Source of the DNA: Thalassospiraceae bacterium
GTDB lineage: Bacteria; Pseudomonadota; Alphaproteobacteria; Rhodospirillales; Magnetovibrionaceae
Assembly: GCA_030637205.1 (NCBI GenBank)
Contig: DAOVVL010000004.1
Span: 1-17,942 of the forward strand
Length of the DNA stretch: 17,942 nucleotides
Direction: 5' to 3'
Positions within the stretch are counted from its first letter, which is position 1; every line of letters begins with the position of its first letter. Below the pieces are notes generated by a model. The model saw nothing but the letters and a program-made list of their open reading frames with translations, was not told the origin of the DNA and did not search any database. Shown here one piece after another: positions 6,722 through 12,743 of the stretch. A program made the translations under genes and the position numbers.

Positions 6722-7026
6722 TGGCTAAGAAATCTGTCGTTGAGCGCAACGAGAAGCGTATCCGTATGGTGGCGCGTTTTGCTGTCAAACGTGCGCGCCT
6801 CAAGGCTATGATCAGGGACCGTAGCATCAGCGATGAAGAGCGCTTCGAAGCACAATTCAAATTGAACCAGATGCCGCGCAACTCTGCACCTGCTCGGGTG
6901 CGTCTGCGTTGCGGTCTTTCTGGTCGTTCGCGCGGTAATTACCGTAAATTTAAATTGTCTCGCATCGCACTTCGCGATCTGGCCAGCCGTGGTGAAATCC
7001 CCGGCATGGTCAAGTCGAGCTGGTAA
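6721..7026 (+). CDS. rpsN: 30S ribosomal protein S14, zinc-independent long form
   Basis: S14 is a late-assembly head protein. The 101 residues equal the E. coli length. It has RNSAPARVRLRCGLSGRSRGNYRKFKLSR and the C-terminal RGEIPGMVKSSW. There is one cysteine in that segment and no CxxC pairs, so this is the C-minus paralogue that needs no zinc. ATG 6721 shares one base with the rplE stop, and GGAGG (6707-6711) is nine bases upstream. Confidence 0.98.
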   Translation: MAKKSVVERNEKRIRMVARFAVKRARLKAMIRDRSISDEERFEAQFKLNQMPRNSAPARVRLRCGLSGRSRGNYRKFKLSRIALRDLASRGEIPGMVKSSW

Positions 7027-7040
7027 GGGAGGACTGATCA

Positions 7041-7439
7041 ATGTCAATGTCTGATCCTCTGGGCGATATGCTCACTCGTATCCGTAACGGCCAAATGGCC
7101 CGCAAAAGCGCGATCGTCGCGCCTGCGTCCAAGTTCCGGACCAACGTTCTTGAGGTTTTGCAACGCGAAGGTTACATCCGCGGTTTTGAAGAATACGAAA
7201 TCAAAACCGGGATTCGCGAAATCAAGATTGAACTCAAGTACCACGAGGGCGAGCCCGTAATTCAGAAAATTGCACGTGTGTCCAAACCGGGCCGCCGTGT
7301 TTATTCCAAGATTAAAGACCTGACCAATGTTTATAACGGTCTTGGAATTTCCATCATTTCCACACCCCAGGGTGTTATGTCGGATACTGAGGCCCGCAAG
7401 GCCAATGTCGGAGGAGAAATCCTCTGCCAAGTATTCTGA
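7041..7439 (+). CDS. rpsH: 30S ribosomal protein S8
   Basis: S8 binds helix 21 of 16S rRNA and, in E. coli, represses the spc operon by binding a similar mRNA structure. The product has 132 residues (E. coli 130). DPLGDMLTRIRNGQ, RVSKPGRRVYSK and the C-terminal GLGISIISTPQGVMSDTEAR, ending GGEILCQVF, identify it. GGGAGG at 7027-7032 is eight bases from ATG 7041, which favours it over the in-frame ATG at 7047. Confidence 0.98.
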   Translation: MSMSDPLGDMLTRIRNGQMARKSAIVAPASKFRTNVLEVLQREGYIRGFEEYEIKTGIREIKIELKYHEGEPVIQKIARVSKPGRRVYSKIKDLTNVYNGLGISIISTPQGVMSDTEARKANVGGEILCQVF

Positions 7440-7464
7440 TCGACGAGAAGGGCAGGAAAAGAAA

Positions 7465-7998
7465 ATGTCACGTATCGGTATGAACTCCATCAGCGTTCCA
7501 GACGGCGTCAGCGTCGTAATTGCAGGATCGCTTATCACCGCCAAGGGCAAGCTGGGCGAACTATCCGCACAGTTGACCGACGACGTTGTCGTCAGTCAGG
7601 CCGATGGCAAGATCACGGTCAGCCCCCGCGAAGGTGCTTCACGCGCCAAGCAGATGTGGGGCATGGCACGCAGCATCATCAACAACCTTGTGGTTGGTGT
7701 CGCGGAAGGCTTCAGCAAAAAGCTTGAAATCCAGGGCGTTGGTTATCGTGCCCAGGTGCAAGGCAAGGATCTTGTGTTGCAGCTAGGCTTTAGCCATGAA
7801 GTGCGCTATCCGATGCCCCAGGGTATCGAAATCAAGTGCGCCGACCAGACCCACATTGAAATCTCCGGCGCAGACAAGCAAAAGGTCGGCCAGGTTGCGG
7901 CAGAAATCCGCGCTTACCGTCCGCCTGAACCCTACAAGGGCAAGGGTGTGCGTTACGAGGACGAATATATCATCCGCAAGGAAGGTAAGAAAAAGTAA
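7465..7998 (+). CDS. rplF: 50S ribosomal protein L6
   Basis: L6 lies near the base of the L7/L12 stalk and the sarcin-ricin loop. The 177 residues equal the E. coli length. MSRIGMNSISVPDGV, LEIQGVGYRAQVQGKDLVLQLGFSH and the C-terminal RPPEPYKGKGVRYEDEYIIRKEGKKK identify it. ATG 7465 follows AGGA at 7454-7457. A longer in-frame reading beginning inside rpsH at 7327 is not supported, because family similarity starts at MSRIG. Confidence 0.98.
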   Translation: MSRIGMNSISVPDGVSVVIAGSLITAKGKLGELSAQLTDDVVVSQADGKITVSPREGASRAKQMWGMARSIINNLVVGVAEGFSKKLEIQGVGYRAQVQGKDLVLQLGFSHEVRYPMPQGIEIKCADQTHIEISGADKQKVGQVAAEIRAYRPPEPYKGKGVRYEDEYIIRKEGKKK

Positions 7999-8008
7999 GG
8001 CATGTCTC

Positions 8009-8365
8009 ATGGATAACTCGAGAAAACTTTTTAACCGTCGTAAAAACCGGATCCGCAACCGGATCGCCAAGGGTGGCAATACGCGCCCCCGGCTGTCTGT
8101 GTTTCGTTCCAGCAAGTACATCTACGTCCAGGTCATCGATGATGCCAAGGGCGCAACGGTGGCTTCGGCTTCCAGTCTGGAAAAGGATTTCAAAGGCAAG
8201 ACGGGTGCTGACAGCTCCGCTGCTGTAGAAGTTGGCAAGTTGATTGCCGCACGCGCCATCAAGGCCGGGGTCACTGATGTGATCTTCGATCGTGGTGGAT
8301 ACAAATATCATGGCCGCGTTAAGGCCCTTGCTGATGCTGCCCGTGAGGGCGGCCTCTCATTCTAA
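8009..8365 (+). CDS. rplR: 50S ribosomal protein L18
   Basis: L18 anchors 5S rRNA to the large subunit along with L5. The product has 118 residues (E. coli 117). RKNRIRNRIAKGGNTRPRLSVFRSSKYIYVQVIDD and FDRGGYKYHGRVKALADAAREGGL are family hallmarks. ATG 8009 lies eight bases after AAGG (7997-8000). The open frame continues upstream into rplF, but the protein clearly begins at MDNSRKLF. Ten bases separate it from the rplF stop. Confidence 0.97.
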   Translation: MDNSRKLFNRRKNRIRNRIAKGGNTRPRLSVFRSSKYIYVQVIDDAKGATVASASSLEKDFKGKTGADSSAAVEVGKLIAARAIKAGVTDVIFDRGGYKYHGRVKALADAAREGGLSF

Positions 8366-8378
8366 GGAGAGTTGGATA

Positions 8379-8942
8379 ATGAACCAGCCTGCACCTCAAC
8401 GTTCTGATCGTCGCCCCCGTGGTGGTGATCGTGAAGAATCCGATCTGATCGACCGCCTGGTTGGCATCAACCGCGTTTCCAAGGTGGTTAAGGGTGGTCG
8501 TAACTTCTCGTTCGCCGCACTGGTTGTGGTCGGCGACGGCAAAGGCAAAGTCGGTTTTGGTACCGGCAAGGCCCGCGAAGTTCCCGAAGCCATCCGCAAG
8601 GCAACCGACACCGCGAAGAAGAACATGATCCATGTTCCGCTTCGTGATGGCCGCACGCTGCACCACGACGTTGAAGGCCACTATGGCGCCGGACACGTGG
8701 TTCTGCGCAGCGCACCAGCCGGTACCGGCGTAATCGCCGGTGGCCCGATGCGTGCCGTGTTCGAATCCATGGGCGTGCAGGATGTGGTCACCAAATCTAT
8801 CGGTAGCCAGAACCCGCACAACATGATCAAGGCGACGTTCAACGCGTTGAAAAACAGCTCTTCGCCCCGTTCCGTTGCAGCGCGCCGTGGCCTCAAGGTG
8901 GGCGACATTGTCGGCCGCCGTGGCGACGAAGCCGCTTCCTAA
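8379..8942 (+). CDS. rpsE: 30S ribosomal protein S5
   Basis: S5 helps decoding accuracy and mRNA unwinding; its loop 2 is the known site of spectinomycin-resistance changes. The product has 187 residues (E. coli 167), with extra residues at both ends. NRVSKVVKGGRNFSFAALVVVGDGKG spans loop 2 (about 33-43) inside the double-stranded-RNA-binding fold (about 20-85). GTGVIAGGPMRAV marks the C-terminal domain. Loop 2 shows no obvious deviation from the family pattern. AAGGAG at 8364-8369 is nine bases from ATG 8379. Confidence 0.98.
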   Translation: MNQPAPQRSDRRPRGGDREESDLIDRLVGINRVSKVVKGGRNFSFAALVVVGDGKGKVGFGTGKAREVPEAIRKATDTAKKNMIHVPLRDGRTLHHDVEGHYGAGHVVLRSAPAGTGVIAGGPMRAVFESMGVQDVVTKSIGSQNPHNMIKATFNALKNSSSPRSVAARRGLKVGDIVGRRGDEAAS

Positions 8943-8957
8943 AGGAGTTTAACAGCC

Positions 8958-9149
8958 ATGGCTGCTAAAAAGACCGTCAAGGTGACCCAGACAGGCAGCC
9001 CCATCGGGCGGCCCAAGGATCAGCACGCGACCCTCAAGGGTTTGGGTCTCAACAAGATGAACCGCACCCGCGAACTTGAAGATACGCCTGCCGTACGTGG
9101 CATGATCAACAAGGTTTCGCACCTGGTTCGCGTAGAAGAAGCCGGATAA
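8958..9149 (+). CDS. rpmD: 50S ribosomal protein L30
   Basis: L30 is a small 23S rRNA-binding protein. The product has 63 residues (E. coli 59). KVTQTGSPIGRPKDQHATLKGLGLNKMN and the later VRGMINKVSHLVRVEE fit the family pattern. AAAGGAG ending at 8947 precedes ATG 8958. Its position between rpsE and rplO is the standard spc order. Confidence 0.96.
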   Translation: MAAKKTVKVTQTGSPIGRPKDQHATLKGLGLNKMNRTRELEDTPAVRGMINKVSHLVRVEEAG

Positions 9150-9151
9150 GG

Positions 9152-9166
9152 AGCCTTTTAAAGGCT
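9152..9166 (+). other. Short perfect inverted repeat between rpmD and rplO
   Basis: AGCCTTT and AAAGGCT flank a single T, so the RNA could form about six pairs with a three-base loop. It starts two bases after the rpmD stop and lies upstream of the rplO ribosome-binding site (AAGGGA, 9180-9185). The low GC content and small size make a strong regulatory role doubtful. Confidence 0.3.
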
Positions 9167-9193
9167 AACCAATTCACTTAAGGGAATAAGAAG

Positions 9194-9730
9194 ATGAAGC
9201 TCAATCAACTCAGCGATAACGATGGCGCTACCAAAAATCGCAAGCGCATCGGTCGTGGTATCGGTTCCGGTAAAGGCAAAACCGGCGGTCGTGGCATTAA
9301 AGGTCAGAAATCCAGAAGCGGTGTTTCGCTGGTTGGTTTCGAAGGTGGCCAGATGCCTTTGTATCGTCGCCTGCCCAAACGCGGTTTCACCAATATCTTC
9401 CGCAAGAAGTTTGCCGAAATCAATATCGGCCGTTTGCAAAAGGCCATCGATGAAGGCACGCTGGACGCCAAGACCGACATCAACGAAGCATCTTTGCGCG
9501 CCGCGGGCCTGATCAAGGGCCGGGTGGATGGTATTCGCATCCTGGCCAAGGGTGATCTGAAAGCCAAGCTCAAGATCGAAGCCGATGGCGCCTCTGCCGG
9601 TGCACTTGCTGCGGTTGAGAAGGCCGGTGGTTCGATCGCTGTTAAAGCCAAGCCTGAGCCTGCCAAGACTGGCAAAAAAGCTGAACGTCGTGCTGCTGCC
9701 GCTGAAAAGCGCGCTGCACGTAACGCTTAA
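9194..9730 (+). CDS. rplO: 50S ribosomal protein L15 with a lysine/alanine-rich C-terminal tail
   Basis: L15 is a late-assembly large-subunit protein with a long glycine-rich N-terminal extension. KRIGRGIGSGKGKTGGRGIKGQKSR is that extension, followed by FEGGQMPLYRRLPKRGF. The product has 178 residues against 144 in E. coli. The excess is a tail from about residue 150, rich in Lys, Ala and Arg, which probably lies on rRNA or is disordered. ATG 9194 follows AAGGGA (9180-9185) with spacing of eight bases. Confidence 0.98.
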   Translation: MKLNQLSDNDGATKNRKRIGRGIGSGKGKTGGRGIKGQKSRSGVSLVGFEGGQMPLYRRLPKRGFTNIFRKKFAEINIGRLQKAIDEGTLDAKTDINEASLRAAGLIKGRVDGIRILAKGDLKAKLKIEADGASAGALAAVEKAGGSIAVKAKPEPAKTGKKAERRAAAAEKRAARNA

Positions 9731-9731
9731 A

Positions 9732-9745
9732 TTTAAGGAATACTA
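9732..9745 (+). promoter_or_regulatory. secY ribosome-binding region sharing 14 bases with the rpsK leader
   Basis: TTTAAGGAATACTA precedes secY here and occurs identically at 12217-12230 before rpsK. The core AAGGA (9735-9739) is ten bases from the secY ATG; in the rpsK leader it is nine bases away. The match extends beyond a Shine-Dalgarno core. Whether it is shared ancestry, gene conversion or a preferred initiation context is unknown. Confidence 0.6.
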
Positions 9746-9749
9746 GCCC

Positions 9750-11090
9750 ATGAGTTCAGCAGCCGAGCAACTTGCCCGGAATATGAATTTCAGCGCCTTG
9801 GGAAAGGCGGAGGAACTCAAGAAACGCATCTGGTTCACACTGGGTGCGTTGATCGTGTACCGTTTGGGCACCTACATTCCGCTGCCCGGCGTCGATGCCG
9901 TGGTTTTGCAGGATATCTTCAAACAAAACGCATCAGGCCTTTTGGGCATGTTCGACATGTTCACAGGTGGCGCGCTTTCGCGCATGACCATCTTTGCGCT
10001 CAATATCATGCCGTACATTTCTGCCAGTATTATCATGCAGTTAATGACGGCCATCTCGCCTAAACTTGCGCAACTCAAGAAAGAAGGCGAAACCGGGCGC
10101 AAGGCCATCAACCAATACACCCGCTATCTCACCGTGATGATTACGGTGATGCAGGCGTACGGTATTGCCGTTGGTATTGAAGGCACCACGTCTTCATTGG
10201 GCGCCGCCGTGGCCGATCCGGGCTGGTTCTTCCGCTTTACCGCCGTCATCACGCTGACCGGCGGCACCATTTTCCTGATGTGGCTGGGCGAACAGATCAC
10301 CCAGCGCGGCGTCGGTAATGGCATTTCGCTGATTATTTTCGCCGGCATCGTTGCCAACCTGCCGACAGCCCTTGCATCGACGCTGGAACTGGGGCGCACC
10401 GGCGCCATGTCGACGCTGTTCATCGTTGGCCTGCTTGTGATGTCGGTTGCGGTTATCTTTTTCATCGTGTTCATGGAACGCGGCCAGCGCCGGGTCATTG
10501 TTCAGTATCCCAAGCGCCAGCAGGGCAACCGTGCGGCCGAAGGCCAAAGCACGCATCTACCGTTGAAGGTAAACACCGCCGGCGTGATCCCGCCGATCTT
10601 TGCCGGTTCGCTGTTATCGCTGCCGGTCACCATCATTGCCTTTTCTTCCGGAAGCGGGCCTGAATGGATGACCACCGTGACCTCACTGATCGGTCGTGGT
10701 CAGCCGCTTTATCTGGCGATCTATACGTTTATGATTGTGTTTTTTGCGTTCTTTTATACCGCCGTGGTGTTTAACCCTTCTGACACCGCAGACAACCTGA
10801 AGAAATATGGCGGCTTTGTTCCCGGAATCCGGCCCGGCAAAAACACCGCCGACTATCTGGACAAGCTGTTGACGCGCCTGACCGTGGTTGGTGCGGCCTA
10901 CCTGGCAGCGGTTTGTTTGTTGCCGGAAATTCTGATGAGTAAATATTCCGTACCGTTTTATTTCGGTGGGACCTCCCTGTTGATCGTTGTGACGGTGACC
11001 ATGGATACCGTCGCGCAGGTCCAATCACACATGCTGGCACACCAGTATGAAGGCCTGATCAAAAAGGCCAAATTGAGGGGGAGACGTTAA
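9750..11090 (+). CDS. secY: Preprotein translocase channel subunit SecY
   Basis: SecY forms the protein-conducting channel in the inner membrane with SecE and SecG, driven by SecA or by translating ribosomes. The product has 446 residues, a usual length, with ten hydrophobic segments. Visible landmarks are LGTYIPLPGVDA (39-50, after helix 1), the plug region near 60-80, GVGNGISLIIFAGIVANLP (187-205), and the cytosolic loop GGFVPGIRPGKNTADYLD (354-371) with the conserved arginine (R361) used by SecA and ribosomes. ATG 9750 has AAGGA at 9735-9739. Its place at the end of the spc cluster ties channel supply to ribosome output. Confidence 0.98.
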   Translation: MSSAAEQLARNMNFSALGKAEELKKRIWFTLGALIVYRLGTYIPLPGVDAVVLQDIFKQNASGLLGMFDMFTGGALSRMTIFALNIMPYISASIIMQLMTAISPKLAQLKKEGETGRKAINQYTRYLTVMITVMQAYGIAVGIEGTTSSLGAAVADPGWFFRFTAVITLTGGTIFLMWLGEQITQRGVGNGISLIIFAGIVANLPTALASTLELGRTGAMSTLFIVGLLVMSVAVIFFIVFMERGQRRVIVQYPKRQQGNRAAEGQSTHLPLKVNTAGVIPPIFAGSLLSLPVTIIAFSSGSGPEWMTTVTSLIGRGQPLYLAIYTFMIVFFAFFYTAVVFNPSDTADNLKKYGGFVPGIRPGKNTADYLDKLLTRLTVVGAAYLAAVCLLPEILMSKYSVPFYFGGTSLLIVVTVTMDTVAQVQSHMLAHQYEGLIKKAKLRGRR

Positions 11091-11093
11091 ACC

Positions 11094-11741
11094 GTGACTA
11101 ATCTTATTTTGTTGGGCCCGCCGGGCGCCGGTAAAGGCACCCAGGCCAAGCGCCTTGAAGAAAAGTATTCGCTTGTACAGCTTTCGACCGGCGACATGCT
11201 GCGCGCGGAAGTGAAATCAGGCAGTGATTTGGGTAAACAGGCCAAGGAAATCATGGAATCGGGTGGACTGGTTTCGGACGAAATCATCATCGGCATGATT
11301 TCCGGGCGCATCGACCAGGACGACTGCAAAGGCGGCTTCATCCTTGATGGCTTCCCCCGCACCGTGCCCCAGGCCGAGGCTCTGGACACCATGTTGAAGG
11401 ACAAATCCATCAATATGGACCATGTGATCGAGCTGGAAGTCGATGACGAAGCCATGATTGAGCGCATTTGTGGGCGGTTTACCTGCTCAAAATGTGGTGC
11501 TGGCTTCCATGACAAGTTCCAACCCCTTGAAAAAGAAGGGGTTTGTGATAAGTGCGGCGCAACTGAGTTCACGCGCCGTGCGGATGATAATGAAGAAACT
11601 GTCCGTGCCAGGCTTGTCGCCTATCACGAACAGACGGCTCCGATTGCTGCATACTATGGTAACCGGGGAATATTGAAACGTGTTGACGGAATGGCGGAAA
11701 TAGACGCTGTAACCCGTCAATTGGAAGAAATCGTAGGTTAA
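11094..11741 (+). CDS. adk: Adenylate kinase, zinc-type LID (GTG start)
   Basis: Adk interconverts ATP plus AMP with two ADP in the cytoplasm. The product has 215 residues. GPPGAGKGT (8-16) is the P-loop and GGFILDGFPRT (80-90) the AMP-site motif. The long LID at about 122-160 holds CSKC (131-134) and CDKC (151-154), a four-cysteine zinc site. GTG 11094 is forced, because the secY stop lies in the same frame six bases upstream and the next ATG falls after the P-loop. GAGGGGGAG (11075-11083) is the ribosome-binding site. A secY-adk pair is common in bacteria. The next gene has its own promoter. Confidence 0.97.
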   Translation: MTNLILLGPPGAGKGTQAKRLEEKYSLVQLSTGDMLRAEVKSGSDLGKQAKEIMESGGLVSDEIIIGMISGRIDQDDCKGGFILDGFPRTVPQAEALDTMLKDKSINMDHVIELEVDDEAMIERICGRFTCSKCGAGFHDKFQPLEKEGVCDKCGATEFTRRADDNEETVRARLVAYHEQTAPIAAYYGNRGILKRVDGMAEIDAVTRQLEEIVG

Positions 11742-11751
11742 AGAAGACGTG

Positions 11752-11779
11752 TTGACTTGGGAGCCGGAGTGCATATAAT
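11752..11779 (+). promoter_or_regulatory. Sigma70-type promoter for the alpha cluster (rpsM onward)
   Basis: TTGACT (11752-11757, five of six matches to consensus) and TATAAT (11774-11779, perfect) are separated by 16 bases. A start near 11785-11787 is expected, giving a leader of about 60 bases before rpsM. It lies just past the adk stop in a 104-base gap, the normal place for a separate alpha-operon promoter. This is the best promoter in the window. The leader contains a weak hairpin (TTTTC 11809-11813 with GAAAA 11818-11822). Confidence 0.85.
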
Positions 11780-11845
11780 CCGCCCTCTCAAACCCCTTGG
11801 CAACGCGATTTTCGCTTGAAAACCAGTGTTTAAGGAGAATCGGCT

Positions 11846-12214
11846 TTGGCTCGAATCGCCGGCGTAAACATCCCGACTGCCAAGCGCGTCGTGATCGCCC
11901 TGACATACATCCACGGCATTGGCCGCACGAAGGCAGTACACATCTGTGAAAAGGTGGGCATTCCTTCAGAGCGCCGTGTTAGTGAACTCACAGATGCAGA
12001 AGTTATCCGCATTCGTGAAACCATTGATAGCGACCATCAGGTAGAAGGTGATCTTCGCCGCGAAGTCGCGATGAATATCAAACGCCTGATGGATCTGGGC
12101 TGCTACCGCGGCCTTCGTCACCGTCGTGGCCTTCCGGTCCGTGGCCAGCGCACGCATACCAATGCGCGCACCCGCAAAGGTCCGGCCAAGGCGATCGCCG
12201 GTAAAAAGAAGTAA
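11846..12214 (+). CDS. rpsM: 30S ribosomal protein S13 (TTG start)
   Basis: S13 lies in the 30S head, bridging to the large subunit and contacting P-site tRNA through its basic tail. The product has 122 residues (E. coli 118). ARIAGVNIPTAKRVVIALTYIHGIG and RGLRHRRGLPVRGQRTHTNARTRKG are diagnostic. The start is TTG 11846. The frame has TAA at 11831-11833 and no ATG or GTG between, so TTG is the only full-length start. AAGGAG (11832-11837) is eight bases upstream. It is the first gene after the alpha promoter. Confidence 0.98.
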   Translation: MARIAGVNIPTAKRVVIALTYIHGIGRTKAVHICEKVGIPSERRVSELTDAEVIRIRETIDSDHQVEGDLRREVAMNIKRLMDLGCYRGLRHRRGLPVRGQRTHTNARTRKGPAKAIAGKKK

Positions 12215-12216
12215 TC

Positions 12217-12230
12217 TTTAAGGAATACTA
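12217..12230 (+). promoter_or_regulatory. rpsK ribosome-binding region, identical 14-mer to the secY leader
   Basis: This is the second copy of TTTAAGGAATACTA (first copy at 9732-9745). AAGGA at 12220-12224 sits nine bases before the rpsK ATG. The flanking bases differ between the two copies, so identity stops at the 14-mer. Confidence 0.6.
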
Positions 12231-12233
12231 CGA

Positions 12234-12623
12234 ATGGCAAAGGCAACCACACGTCCACGTCGTCGCGAGCGCAAGAACATCGTATCTGGTGTCGCGCATG
12301 TGAACGCTACGTTTAACAACACCATGATCACCATTTCCGATGCGCAGGGTAACGCCATCGCATGGTCGTCTGCCGGTTCGCAGGGCTTCAAAGGGTCACG
12401 CAAGTCGACCCCGTATGCTGCCCAGATGGCCGCCGAAGACGTTGGCAAAAAAGCCCAAGAGCATGGCATGCAGACCCTTGAGGTCCAAGTCAAAGGCCCC
12501 GGTTCGGGCCGTGAATCGGCGCTTCGCGCCTTGCAGGCTGTTGGGTTCACCATTACGTCCATTCGTGACGTGACGCCGATCCCGCATAACGGCTGCCGCC
12601 CGAGAAAACGCCGCCGCGTTTAA
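12234..12623 (+). CDS. rpsK: 30S ribosomal protein S11
   Basis: S11 forms part of the 30S platform next to the 3' end of 16S rRNA and the mRNA exit. The 129 residues equal the E. coli length. GVAHVNATFNNTMITISDAQGN, SAGSQGFKGSRKSTPYAAQ and the C-terminal DVTPIPHNGCRPRKRRRV are hallmarks. ATG 12234 follows the rpsM stop by 19 bases. In alphaproteobacteria rpsD usually lies elsewhere, which fits the direct step to rpoA here. Confidence 0.98.
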   Translation: MAKATTRPRRRERKNIVSGVAHVNATFNNTMITISDAQGNAIAWSSAGSQGFKGSRKSTPYAAQMAAEDVGKKAQEHGMQTLEVQVKGPGSGRESALRALQAVGFTITSIRDVTPIPHNGCRPRKRRRV

Positions 12624-12632
12624 CTTGGGCTT

Positions 12633-12657
12633 CCCGAAACTTCGGGCTTTTGATTTT
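12633..12657 (+). terminator. Weak terminator or attenuator candidate after rpsK
   Basis: CCCGAA (12633-12638) pairs with TTCGGG (12641-12646), in practice five pairs with a four-base loop. It is followed by CTTTTGATTTT, a T-rich run broken by GA. It begins nine bases after the rpsK stop. The stem is short, so read-through into rpoA is expected; partial termination could lower rpoA expression. Confidence 0.45.
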
Positions 12658-12673
12658 CCCGGCTTTGGCCGGG
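12658..12673 (+). other. GC-rich hairpin in the rpsK-rpoA gap
   Basis: CCCGGC and GCCGGG form six GC pairs around a TTTG loop. It follows directly on the T-rich run after the previous hairpin. No U-tract follows (TTGATAATACG), so it is not a terminator by itself. Its CCCG and CGGG arms could also pair with parts of the first hairpin, allowing alternative folds. Confidence 0.5.
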
Positions 12674-12685
12674 TTGATAATACGA

Positions 12686-12709
12686 GGCTCTTATCCTGAC
12701 CTAAGAGCC
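12686..12709 (+). other. 8-bp hairpin upstream of rpoA
   Basis: GGCTCTTA (12686-12693) is exactly complementary to TAAGAGCC (12702-12709) around the loop TCCTGACC. It ends 34 bases before the rpoA GTG, so it does not cover the ribosome-binding site near 12731-12736. With the two preceding hairpins it fills most of the 120-base gap. Confidence 0.5.
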
Positions 12710-12743
12710 ATATTCGCAACGTGTTAGTCGTGAGGACGCACCC

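Noticed and set aside
12650..12681. Possible rpoA promoter (TTGATT with GATAAT)
   Set aside because: The spacer is 20 bases and the -35 matches at only four of six positions; the T-rich part belongs to the hairpin tail.
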